NCBI GenBank assembly: GCA_937906635.1
Contig: CALCYP010000056.1
Span: 1 to 9,355, forward strand
Origin: an uncultured bacterium
Lineage (GTDB): Bacteria > Patescibacteriota > Gracilibacteria > Absconditabacterales > Absconditicoccaceae
Length of the DNA: 9,355 bases
Reading direction: 5' to 3'
Shown here: one piece after another, positions 1 to 9,226 of the stretch
Layout of the letters: every line of letters starts with the position of its first letter
Position numbering within the stretch: the stretch's first letter is position 1
Made by a program: the position numbers and the translations under genes
Notes under the pieces: generated by a model
What the model was told of the DNA's origin: nothing
Databases searched by the model: none
The model's input: the letters and a program-made list of their open reading frames with translations, nothing else

Positions 1-51
1 AATTCATTTCTCAAAGTAATAAATAAATATAACTATAAGAAATATAATCAT
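1..51 (-). CDS. N-terminal fragment of a probable membrane or secreted protein (cut by window edge)
   Basis: An ATG on the minus strand at 51 opens a frame that runs off the left edge after 17 codons, including one TGA read as Gly. The visible peptide is MIIFLIVIFIYYFEKGI. Eleven of its first thirteen residues are strongly hydrophobic or aromatic, as in a membrane anchor or the core of a signal peptide. It starts 59 bases after the stop of the 117-residue gene on the same strand, so it could belong to the same transcript or have its own promoter. No Shine-Dalgarno sequence is visible; the start is preceded by a run of A. With so few codons, a chance open frame cannot be excluded. Confidence 0.45.
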
Positions 52-110
52 TTTTTTTAAAAATGCAAGAAAATGAGTGTTTTTTCAAGTGATTTTTAGT
101 GAAAAATTTT
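52..110 (-). other. Short AT-rich intergenic stretch with an imperfect palindrome
   Basis: This is the gap between the stop of the 117-residue gene and the start of the hydrophobic fragment. A pure A/T-core inverted repeat with AGT and ACT ends overlaps the TAA stop (about 98-115) but has essentially no loop and no GC stem. It is therefore not a convincing intrinsic terminator. A minus-strand TTGAAA lies at about 84-89 but has no good -10 partner. I see no RNA gene here. Confidence 0.4.
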
Positions 111-464
111 TTACTCAGACTCTCTTATTTCTTTAAAAATCTGATTATAAATTCAAAGATTTTTAGCCTCTTCTATTGATTGTTTAACTTGGTGATATAA
201 ATGGTCTTTTTTGCTTATTTCATATCACGTTGGAATCATATAAAATTTATCTTCTAAATTATTTTGTCAATTTATGGTTATATCTCCATTTATTTCATCT
301 ATTATAATTATTGATTCATCATTATTTCATAAAACATCCAATAAGTTTTTTCAAAAGTTATCTCTAAGTATTGTTAATTCTCAATCTGTTCGATTTGGAT
401 TTTTTTGTTGCTCGCTTATATAGTCATTTAGAACATTATAATTGAATATAAATTTTCTTTCCAT
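111..464 (-). CDS. Small acidic protein downstream of the giant gene, function unknown (117 aa, UGA=Gly)
   Basis: The frame runs from ATG (464) to TAA (113-111) and needs UGA read as Gly six times (for example NRTDGELT, DNFGKNLL and IPTGYEIS). It begins MERKFIFNYNVLNDYISEQQ and ends FKEIRESE. It has no signal peptide or membrane segment. The composition is acidic and mixed alpha/beta, with a short hydrophobic strand-like IIIIDEINGDITING around the middle. I recognise no family. It starts 23 bases after the stop of the 2795-residue gene with no promoter or terminator visible between them, so cotranscription is likely. A role as accessory, chaperone or partner of the giant protein is only inference from position. 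No Shine-Dalgarno sequence precedes the start, and this ATG is the only sensible one. Confidence 0.82.
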
Positions 465-487
465 TATATAATTATTTATAAAATAAA

Positions 488-3400
488 TTAACTAATAAAT
501 TTTTGAACTTGTGACCTTATTTCTACAGGTATATATCTAATTGCCATCCTTCATGCTATTACTTCATCTATTATTGCTGAAATTTCGATTCATCATTTAT
601 TATTCTGTCATCGACCTATATGGCTGTATTTTGGGTCTCTTAGTACATATTTTATTTCATCTATTGATTTACATTTATTTACATTATTAATTACTGTTTC
701 CATTTTTGCAGTTCATGCTCGTCGGAACTCTTCTAGTTGTATACCATATTTTGGGAATAATGAATTCCACCGGTTAATTAAATCGGTGATAAGTCTATTA
801 TTTCATGCTCGTTCTTTTATTTTTGAAATAAAATTTTCTTTTAAAGATATTATTTTACTTTGTGAAAGATTTTTTTCGAAATGTAATTTTACAGCCTCTG
901 TAAGATTTGAATGTAGATCTTTCCATTCAGCTACTGGCACATCACTCAACATGCTAATAATTTTATCTTTTGTTAATCAAGTTTTGGGATCTTTAGACAA
1001 TTCTACCAAGTCATTGGCATAATGTAATAATTCTCTTACCTGAGTTTTATGTGCTTCCCATTCAAGTCATTCAAGGTTGTATGTATATAATCATCATTCA
1101 GATTTTCATTTTGTAAGTATGTCTTCGATAGTCGAATCTCGCTTTTCTTTTTTAAAAATTCATCTTCAATCTCTTAAATAAGCTGTTATTTCATCTTTTG
1201 CTAGTGTAATTGGTTCTCCGGATGTTTTATCACTCATAAAATATGAATTCCAGTTATGTTGTCATTCGTGTCGTACTACTCAATAGGAATAATCATTCCA
1301 ATTTTTACCAGGATTTTTTCAATTTCAAACGGATAATGTTCACTCTAATTCTTTTATTTTTGAACCATTAGTATTAAATCATCAGCTTCTTACTCCTGAG
1401 TCTGTACGGCTTTTATCGTATATTATCTGATATGAACGCCCATTTCAAACAAAAAAGTGCATTCATAGTCAATGTTGTATGACAGTTATATCATCTCCTA
1501 TTTCTTTAATTGTATCTGGATCGCTGATTCATCTCATTGCGCAAAGTAATTCTTTAGGTGTTCTGTATGGTCACTTCTTAAAGTCAAGGTAATATTTTAT
1601 AGTATTAAATTTTGTTACTACTTCATGTATTCATTTTAAAATATTAAGTACCTCTTGTGGTTGTAATGTAACTAAGTCTAATCTAATCTTATCAATTATT
1701 CCTCTTGATGTGATATCTCTATTTTCATCTATCGTGCTTTGTACATATTGCTGTATCTTTTCTATAGTTCTTCACCTTTTATATCTATGAGCTATATTAA
1801 TTTCCTCTTTGCTGTAATTATATCATTCATAAAATTTACTATTATCATTTTTTAGTAATGCAATTTCTGTTTCTGTAAATCATTTTAAAATATTTATTAA
1901 TTCTATTTTGTTTTCTGTTTCTAATTTTATTCACAACCTATCTATCTCAGATTTAGCGTTTTTTATATTTCTTATTTCTGTTTCTGTTAGTTCTAATGAA
2001 CTATATTCTTTTACGTTTCATCACTCAATTATTTCTTTTAGAGAGAATCATAATTCTTCTATTGCTGATTTTAGTTTTTCCAAATTTGATATATCTTCTC
2101 CTGTTATTTTAATTAAATCTTTAATGTTGTTATCATTAATTTCAATTCATGATATTTCTTTTAATCTATACAAACGTTTAATTTCTGTTTCTGTATAGTT
2201 AATAAATTTATCAAAAGTGGTAGCTGATATTTCAATTCATAGATTTTTAATCATTTTTAAGTTATTTATACTATTATCTGACAATTTTAGGATTTTTTCT
2301 ATACTTGATCGCATACCATCATTCCAAATTCCTAATTCTTTTAATGATGAATGATACTTTTCCATGAATAAAATATTTGAATCTGTTAGCGTACATAATT
2401 TATCTATGTTCCAACGATTAATGTTTATTCAAATATTTTCTAATCTTGTTTTGTTTTTTTCAAGATTTTGTATATCTGATATTTTTAATTTACATAGATC
2501 TTCTAGCTTATACCGCTTTATCTCTATTCATAAATTTTTTATTCTTCCAAATAATTCAAAATCTTTTTCTTTAAAATTACAAGTACTCAATACTCTTATA
2601 TTTTTTTCAGAAATTTTTATTCATATATTTTCAAAATTATTTATTGATTGCTTTATATTGTTTAGTTGTTTTTTGGCCGTATTTAAGTATTCAAATAAAT
2701 CATTTATTACACATTTGCGAAATTTTTGTCCCCTTTCTGTAAAAATGCTTATTTTTTCATAAATTTTATTTCATTCTGAGATAATATTTATAATATCTCA
2801 TGTCGATAATTTAATTTCAGCACTTCAGTTTGATATTATTTCTGCTTTTAAGTTGTTTATTTGTGTTTTTATGTATTCTCATGGCATTTCTCAAATAATT
2901 TCAATTTTTATTCATCAATTATTTGTAATTTTTAATCATTCTTTTAACTTTCATGATTCGTCAAATATCCCAATTTCTTTATGTCAGTCTGGATATATTT
3001 TATTTTCAATTTCAATATTTCATTTTTTATACTCTTTTCAATATGCTCTTATTCAATTTTTATATTCTCATTCAAAAACAAGTACTCAATTAATGTATTC
3101 TTTTCATTTTCAATTATATATTCAATTTTTAAATTCTCATTCATATACTAGTTGACCGTTTTGATACACCTTTCCTTCTCATTCTAAACGTCAATTTTTA
3201 AAATTTCATTCTTCTTTTATTCATCTTGAAAATCTTATTCATTTTCATTCTAAACGTCAATTTTTAAAATTTCAAATCTGAAAATCATATTCTCACCATG
3301 ATCTAAATCCATTTGTTGTTTCCCTACTTCATAACATAACACCAATTCAATCTCATTCTCAATTTTCAAAAATTCTATACTCTTTTCAATTTATATCCAA

Positions 3401-6400
3401 ATAATTCCTCAATCAAAACCTTTTTATATGGATATGATTTTGCCTGAATGAGATTTTTCAAGAATTATCTATCGTAATATAATTTGCAATATCTATATTT
3501 TTAAACTCTTCAAAATTAAGCTTAGTTTCCATAACTGGTTCGTTTGCAATATCTTTTCATTGTCATCTTGATAATCTAACCTCTACGATTCTTTTTTTCA
3601 AATATACTTCCAATTCTTTTTCTGTCATTTCTTTTCATATAGGTGTTTCTAAGAATACTTCATCTGTCTCAATCACTCTTTTCGTTTCAACAAATTTTCA
3701 ATTTGATTTTTTCTTTATTCTAATTTTCTCTCAATTTCATAAATCATATTCTTTTGATATGTTTTCTGGTAATGTTGGTACCTCCTTTATGATGTACTTT
3801 AGTGTCTTTTTTTCTTTGTATGTTAAAATCTTTTTTCTTGCTTCTTTTTCTTTTTCTCTTTGTCCTCTTTCTGCTCTTCTTTGTTCTTGTCTTGCTTTTT
3901 GTTCTTCTCTAAATTCTTTGAACCAATTTACTATTCATTTTGCTGTTTCATGTGGTATAGGAACACTGTATCAGTCATCAATTTTTTCCATATTTCATAC
4001 TATTGTTTTATTTGCATCAAGTTTTACCTCATATATTCAGTCAATCGTCATATATGTCTGTTTAAATCATCATTCTTGCAATTTTATTTCTTTTACTCAA
4101 AAAATCATTTCTCACCTTTCGTTATAAGTTCAGTATTCTCTACTTCAATCTGAATATGTTTTTAATCAAGAAATTAAATTTCAATTTATATCAAAATCTC
4201 ATTGGCATGTTGTCCCATCTGGTAATATTTTTTCCATTGAAAAATCTGATTTTAGTATTGATATTGTTCCATCTTGTTCAATATTGACTATTCATCATTT
4301 TGATTTTTCAAGTTCTATTCTTTGTTCATTTATTTTTTCTTTATTTTCCTTTAATGCTTTTTCATTTTTTGTTATTTTTTCTTTATTATTTTTTATTTGT
4401 CTTTCGGTAGCATCTATAATATCTTGAGTTACTTCTACTTCCTGTCAATCAATTTCTATTTTTTTGTTTTTTTTCATTTTTTTTAGTTCTTTTTCTAGTG
4501 TCTCTGTTTGTGCTTTTAATTCAGCTTGCTCTTTTTCTATCTTTGAGGATTTTTCTTTAAGCTTTTGTATCTTTTGTTGTGGTGTCTCTGTATCGTTTTC
4601 TTGTGATGGTTTTGCCTCCTGAGCTTTTTCTTTGTGTCATCCTGATAGTTTATTAAATTTCTCTTTAGCATGTTTTATCGCTTCTTCTTTCATTATTAAT
4701 TCGTTTTCTAATCTCTTTATAATTTCGTCTCATAATTGTGATCAATCTCATTCTGTTGATTCTCCTCACATTTTGAATTTTTGTTCTTCTATTTCTTTTT
4801 TTATCTTTTCATATTCTGTTTCAGCTTTTGAAAGCTCGTATTTTGCTTCTTCTATTTCTAATTCTTTTATAGCTTTATTTAGTGCTTCTTTCATTTCTGG
4901 TGTAGCATTTTTTCATTCAGCATTTATTTCTTCTCTTAGTTCTGCAACTTCTTTTTCTTTTTCTTTTACTTTAAATCATATTTCTTCTGTTTTTATTTCC
5001 ATTTCTTTTATCTTTTCTTCTGGTGTTTTGTTTCCTTCTTCTTTGTCGATTTGTGATGGTTTGTCTCATTTTTTGTTTTTAGACTTTTCATTTCTTTTTA
5101 CTCTTTCATTTCAATATCTACTTTGAAGTCTTACATCAATTTTTCAATCTAATGAAATTATTCATCCTCATTCTGAATTTTTCAAGTGGTATGATTTATC
5201 ATTTGGATTTTGTTCAACATCAAACTTTGTTCATTTTTCAAACGAACTTCATCCTGAATCTGATACTTCTCGTTTTCATTCTGGAGTCTTTTTTAATTTA
5301 ATATTGTTTTCTCAATGTGTTACAGTAATTTCGTCTCATGCATTTAATTTTCTTAAATTTTTTCCAGAATTTTTTCCTCATTCTATCGTTCATGTCTTGT
5401 CTCACATAACGCTTGAAATATCTCTCATATTCATTCAGTATTCTCCAGCTTTTAATCAACATACTTGTTCTGGATTTTTTATTTTGTTTCATTTTTTATC
5501 TACTCATTCTACCTTTAATATATTTCATTCTTTGTCTATTCTTACATTAAATATATTTCATGTTCATTCTTGTGTCATTTGAATTGTAGATTGGCGCAAC
5601 GCATGTTCTTTTATCTTCATTTGAAATTTTCAATTTAATCTAAGTCAGACTACCATTCCAAACATTGATATCAATTCTTCTCATGATATTGGTTTCAAAC
5701 TTTGATCAAAAGTTAATGACAATATCTGATCGGTTAACATCATTCATCACATTTCTCAACCTAATCACAAAGATCGTGAAAATATTTTATTTACCATACT
5801 TGGTGTGTATGAATCTTTTGTTACAAGTTCGGCAATACGACCATTAACTTCTCCTATCATTTTTCAAGTTGCTTTTAAAACACCTAAAAATGCGATACTT
5901 TGTGCATAACTTTGCCAATTAGGGATTTTTTCTCAATCTGGTCATTCTGTATATCATCGTGGTATTAATCATTCTCATAAATCTTCTCAATTTATTGCAT
6001 TATGAATAAATGTACTGCTAATATGGAACGTCGTTCATTCTATTATCATCGATCATCATTTCATTGCTAATTTTCATGCTAAAGAGCCAAGTGTCTCAGT
6101 TTTTTTTATTATTTGTATTGTGTTTTTTACTTTTTGGGTTAACTTAATTCACTTTTCCGTTGAGGTAGCAATATGCGAAACTTGTGTAACTGTTTTAGCT
6201 CATTTTGCCCCTTTAATTGCAAATTTTCATACAAATTGTTTTCCCCAAGTTCTAAATAATGAAGTGTTAAATGCTTTAAAAAAGTTCCATAGTTTTTTGA
6301 TTCACTTCAATCATTTCGTCAATGATTTTGCTGCTCTAAACGCCGTGTAAATTGCTTCTCAAGCTCCATTCCAGCATAATAATATAGATACAGCTGTTAC

Positions 6401-8875
6401 AACAACTTCTATTATAATTTCCTTTAGGATTGGTCATACTCTCTCAGATCATTCATCTGAAAAATCAAAAAATCATCACGCTCATACGCTATCATTGTAT
6501 ATCTTTGCTATTTCATCGTTTGAATTTATTCATCATCATCTTCTTATTAGATAAGGTGCTAGATTTCATCTAACCACTCCGTCTACTCAGCAGTATTTTA
6601 TGCTTTTTATTGTATTTTTTGTCTCGTTTTCTGCTAATTCTTGAAAAAATGAATCATCTTGTTGTAGCATAAAATTTAATCAATTTAACATTGCTATATT
6701 TTCATCATTATTTCATTCTTCTTGTTCTGCTTTTTTTATTTGTGATGAAGTTAAATTTAGTTGTAATTCTGCTAATTGTTGTCTTGTCCTTTCTTTAATT
6801 TCTTGTCATGTGATTTTAAATTTATTTGCATTTTTTTCTTGTTGTTCTAATTGCGATTTTAAGGCTCTAATTTTATCATCAATTTGTCATCAATGTCATC
6901 TCCAATTTGGTATAAGTCATTTTTCTACCAGCCATTTTTTAAAATTTTTTACAGAATGTTTTCATTTAGTCCTTGCTGCATTATATAGAGCATCTATATT
7001 TGATTTCTTCGGTTCTTTAACTTCGCCATCCTCTCAGATGTCCTCCTCTGGATTAACTGAATATAACTCATTAATTCTTTCAAAATATTTTTCATAGTCA
7101 TCTTTTTTCAAATCAACAATTCATTCTTCATAAATTATATTTCAATCTTCGTCTTCTAAAATATTTCAATTTTCATCTTTTTTAGGCACTCTTCAGTATT
7201 CTTCAAATATTTCATCTCTCAAAAATGCCGTCTGACTATTGTCAAACCATGTTCTTGATACTCAAAGTTTTCTCATCGCTATTATTTGTGATTTTTTATT
7301 TCATGATGATAAAATATTATCTATACATCATTTAATCTCATTTTCATTTATTTGCATGCTTGATCTGAGTCGGTTATGCTTGAAAAAAATTTTTAGCATG
7401 CTTGTTATTTTATTTTTAATATTTTCCATATTTGTATCCGTGAATTTTCATGTTTCTATATCGTTGATTACATCTCTTGTATATGTCTTTAATGCTGTAA
7501 ACTCAATATCGTCGTCTTTTATTTTTGTATTTCATATTTTTTCTAGTACTGCATCTGCCCGATTTCATAACATTTGTAATCATTTTATTGCAAATTCTTT
7601 TTCATTTTCTTTTAATTCATTTCAAACTCAATAATCTTTTTCATTTATTGTTGATCATTTTTTTGTTAGATAATCAAAGCTGTTTCGCTTTGCACTTACT
7701 CTTTGTGATATATAATTTTTGAATTTATTATCATCTTCTATTCAATATTTTTTTAATTTTGCCTTTTCGATAAATGGTCTTTTTATTTCTGCTTTACTTC
7801 CCGCATTCCTTAGATTTAAAGTAACATAATAGTCTTTTCAACCCCTTTTTCACACTGGGGGGCTTTGTAATTCATATCATTCGAGTTTAGCTTGTTTTAT
7901 TGCTTCATTTATGCTTGATTCTGTTATCTGGAAAAAGTTATCTCGATCTTTCTCTTTGAGTCTTTTCCTTAGCTTTTCTGGCATAGAATCGAATAAATCT
8001 TGTTGCTCTTGTTTTGATAAATTTATATTATTTATCTTTTCAATCCTTGCTTGTTCTCATTCTTTTCTTATGATTTTTGCTTCTTTTTTAATTTTTGATG
8101 GAGGTGTTAATTTTACTCATTCTCGAATTAGTGCTCTTTGTGCTAACACATGTCAATCTCAGTCAGATAAAACATAAGTTTTTTGTTCTTGGTCATATTG
8201 TAGGTAGCAACTTGCTGCCTCACCTGTATTTTCGTGGTAACTACTTGAAATCGCATTAATCATTCTTGTTTTAATTGAGCTGTTTGTACATTGTGAATAG
8301 TCAATTTTTCGCACCTCTCATGGTGATAAAACATCTCATAAAACTTGATGAATTTTTGGTCTATTTGTTGCTTTTGTGAGCTTATAAATTCAATCTTCTC
8401 ATATTTCTACATATTTTACTTTTTTATTTGCTGTTTCTACTTTTCATTTTTCTTCGTTTATTACTTTATCATCTCAAATATCTTCTACTAAGTCTTCTAT
8501 TAGTTTTATAACTTCGTTTTCATAATTGTCGATTATTGATCATAGTTTATTTAGTGTTTCTTTATGGCGTCTGATATAGTCTCGGTTACCAAGGTTTTTT
8601 GTGTAATCATCTATTTGCTTTTCATATTTATTGTATGCATTAGTAAATTCATTGAGTTTAGAGGGAAATTTTTTAATAAGTTCATTGTAATTTATAATTT
8701 TTTCTCTACTATTATTTAATTTCATTCTCATATTATAAAGATGCTTTTTTCATAATTCGGCAGTTTCTCTATTATATCAATCATATTTTTCGAAATTTTT
8801 GTAATCTAAAACTAGTTCTTTTGTTATATCATCTTGTCTTTTATTTTCTATTCTTTGTGCTTTAATTTCTGGCAT
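488..8875 (-). CDS. Giant multidomain protein with MORN repeats, helical repeats and HExxH metallopeptidase motif (2795 aa, UGA=Gly)
   Basis: One frame runs from ATG at 8875 to TAA at 490-488 with no TAA or TAG inside, but with about 195 in-frame TGA by hand count. TGA supplies roughly four of every five glycines, GGN the rest, and Trp is TGG. Map by residue: 1-180 charged helices; 180-260 small globular segment with CYLQYDQ; 567-588 tandem DxxGNI-type motif; 658-758 coiled coil; 819-1090 hydrophobic, Gly-rich; 1095-1275 beta-rich; 1286-1526 long coiled coil; 1527-1645 MORN-like; 1650-1700 Arg/Glu/Lys-rich single helix; 1836-1990 MORN repeats; 2083-2350 eight helical repeats; 2435-2575 zincin-like region with H2536-E-G-Q-H2540 and E2562; the rest helical. 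The N-terminus MPEIKAQRIENK is not a signal peptide. The gene follows a 113-residue gene in the same frame after one TAA. I know no family for the whole. A role in cell-surface, host-contact or proteolytic activity is inference from domains and lineage only. Confidence 0.93.
1151..1573 (-). other. Zincin-like metallopeptidase region inside the giant protein (about residues 2435-2575)
   Basis: The sequence VVRHEGQHNW carries an HExxH motif at residues 2536-2540 (codons 1270-1256). The first x, Gly2538, is encoded by TGA. Twenty-one residues after the second His comes KDEITAYLRDG, whose Glu2562 fits the third zinc ligand of gluzincins; the E-x-x-A-Y context is common there. In that superfamily the two His and the downstream Glu bind zinc and the motif Glu activates water. 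Upstream, GLGMHFFVGNG and a Ser/Gly-rich stretch look like beta strands of the N-terminal sheet. The motif and spacing are seen directly; catalytic activity and substrate are inferred. A degenerate or purely structural domain is possible. Confidence 0.68.
1826..2629 (-). repeat. Eight degenerate 30-39-residue helical protein repeats in the giant protein (residues 2083-2350)
   Basis: Each unit starts with an (L/I/S)-G-(I/F) motif whose Gly lies at residue 2085, 2116, 2149, 2182, 2213, 2243, 2276 or 2315. It continues as a short strand or turn such as EIN, a helix with spaced Ile/Leu, then a second helix of the type T-x-x-E-I-x-N-L-E-K. Seven of the motif glycines are TGA and one (2182) is GGA. 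The layout recalls alpha-solenoid repeats with an LGI signature, such as mTERF motifs, but I do not claim homology. Such solenoids normally form curved scaffolds for binding protein or nucleic acid. At DNA level the units are mostly diverged; the plus-strand word ttcaattcat recurs at 2141 and 2231. Confidence 0.75.
2906..3370 (-). repeat. MORN-repeat array in the giant protein (about residues 1836-1990)
   Basis: Successive units fit the MORN pattern Y-x-G-x-F-x-x-G-x-x-x-G-x-G, for example residues 1911-1924, YEGEFKNGIYNGKG, followed by FEGEYKNGIRAYGKEY. The four glycines of that unit (1913, 1918, 1922, 1924) are all TGA, while Gly1907 is GGT. MORN repeats form beta-hairpin ribbons used in binding proteins or lipids and are common in bacterial surface and effector proteins; which role applies here is unknown. 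The array contains a 30-base direct DNA repeat, listed separately, suggesting recent unit duplication. Confidence 0.88.
3179..3274 (-). repeat. 30-base exact direct repeat, two copies 66 bases apart, within the MORN array
   Basis: Copies lie at 3179-3208 and 3245-3274. The 66-base offset equals 22 codons, close to one MORN unit, so both copies are read in the same frame and encode NFKNGRLEG-type peptide. The perfect identity contrasts with the diverged neighbouring units. It fits a recent in-frame duplication or gene conversion and could allow unit gain or loss by recombination. Confidence 0.85.
3941..4297 (-). repeat. MORN-like / beta-hairpin segment (about residues 1527-1645)
   Basis: Directly after the long coiled coil the protein changes to Gly- and aromatic-rich sequence with hairpin-like pieces such as LPDGTTCQGDFDINGNLI and YSDGSREYGTYNERG. 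These resemble degenerate MORN or toxin-type YD-like beta repeats. The spacing is irregular, so the assignment is weaker than for the array at 2906-3370. A charged helix rich in Arg, Glu and Gln (around residues 1650-1690) separates the two beta segments. Confidence 0.5.
4298..5020 (-). other. Long coiled-coil region of the giant protein (about residues 1286-1526)
   Basis: About 240 residues are dominated by Glu, Lys, Ala, Leu and Ile with heptad-like spacing, as in KEKEKEVAELREEINAE and QAELKAQTETLEKELKKMK. They are broken by two short Gly/Ser/Asp-rich hinges (near ESTEGDGSQLGDE and the LSGGHKEK to NDTETPQQ stretch). This is a probable rod or oligomerisation segment separating the hydrophobic half from the repeat-rich half. 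A coiled-coil prediction was not run. Confidence 0.75.
5606..6421 (-). other. Hydrophobic, glycine-rich region of the giant protein (about residues 819-1090)
   Basis: It begins with a strongly hydrophobic helix at 819-835 (IIIEVVVTAVSILLCW) and continues with amphipathic, Lys- and Phe-rich helices (GLKGIKKLWNFFKAF). Small-residue hydrophobic stretches follow, such as IAFLGVLKATGKMIG, SLGLGGEMGGMML and SMFGMVVGLRL. Many glycines here are TGA. It could be a membrane-inserting segment or the hydrophobic core of a large globular domain; the embedded Glu and Lys residues make a simple multi-pass domain unlikely. Confidence 0.5.
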
Positions 8876-8884
8876 TGATTCATT

Positions 8885-9226
8885 TTATAATGTAAACATA
8901 TTTTCTAATTTTTTCAGTCTGTCATTATCTTTTGATTCTTCCACAAATTCCTTTTGTGATATAATTAATTTATTTACTTTGTTATTTAATTCGCTTATTT
9001 CTCAAATTAGTTTATTAATTTTTTCATTTTCCTTTATCCATTTTTTGTTTCTTTCGTCTTCGCTTCATGCAAAAACAATATCGAATACTATATCTATATC
9101 CTCTCATTCTAAGTTATCCATAAAAACTAGTAATTCATCATCATCCGAATATATCTCTGCTACTTTGTATAGGATAAGTTTTTTGTTTTCTTGTGTTAAA
9201 TTTTTGATTTTTTCCAATGAAATCAT
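8885..9226 (-). CDS. Small coiled-coil-like protein upstream of the giant gene (113 aa, UGA=Gly)
   Basis: The frame runs from ATG (9226) to TAA (8887-8885) with three TGA read as Gly (NLEGEDID, VFAGSEDE and KLIGEISE) and one TGG Trp (RNKKWIKE). It starts MISLEKIKNLTQENKKLILY. Residues about 60-113 are a probable coiled coil rich in Lys, Glu, Asn, Leu and Ile, and there is no signal peptide. I recognise no family. It is the first complete gene after a near-consensus promoter (9267-9295), with a leader of about 35 bases and no Shine-Dalgarno sequence. It is in the same reading frame as the giant gene, separated only by TAA and the three codons AAT GAA TCA. It may be an independent small gene translationally coupled to the giant, or the N-terminal part of one longer protein split by a nonsense change. 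Confidence 0.82.

Noticed and set aside
98..115. Palindrome across the stop of the 117-residue gene as a terminator
   Set aside because: It is made almost only of A-T pairs, has a mismatch and no loop, so it would not form a stable hairpin.
3121..3281. Recurring attctcattc / attcaattttta words as a CRISPR-like array
   Set aside because: The words are codon echoes of the MORN peptide motifs in frame with the protein; there are no constant-length repeats with unique spacers.
5298..5492. Minus-strand 64-codon open frame in the standard code
   Set aside because: It is out of phase with the giant frame and is a basic, low-information shadow of it; the overlapping giant frame has coherent sequence through this stretch.
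8540..8731. Minus-strand 63-codon open frame as a separate gene
   Set aside because: It is an in-frame internal piece of the giant protein (residues 49-111) that ends only because TGA was treated as stop.
488..8875. UGA read as tryptophan (code 4, Mycoplasma-like)
   Set aside because: This would put Trp at all MORN glycines and in HExxH-flanking positions and give about 7 percent Trp; one repeat unit has GGA at the equivalent site, which fixes Gly.
8881..8883. Alternative ATG just upstream of the giant gene start
   Set aside because: It is out of frame with the giant protein and reaches TAG after about eleven codons.
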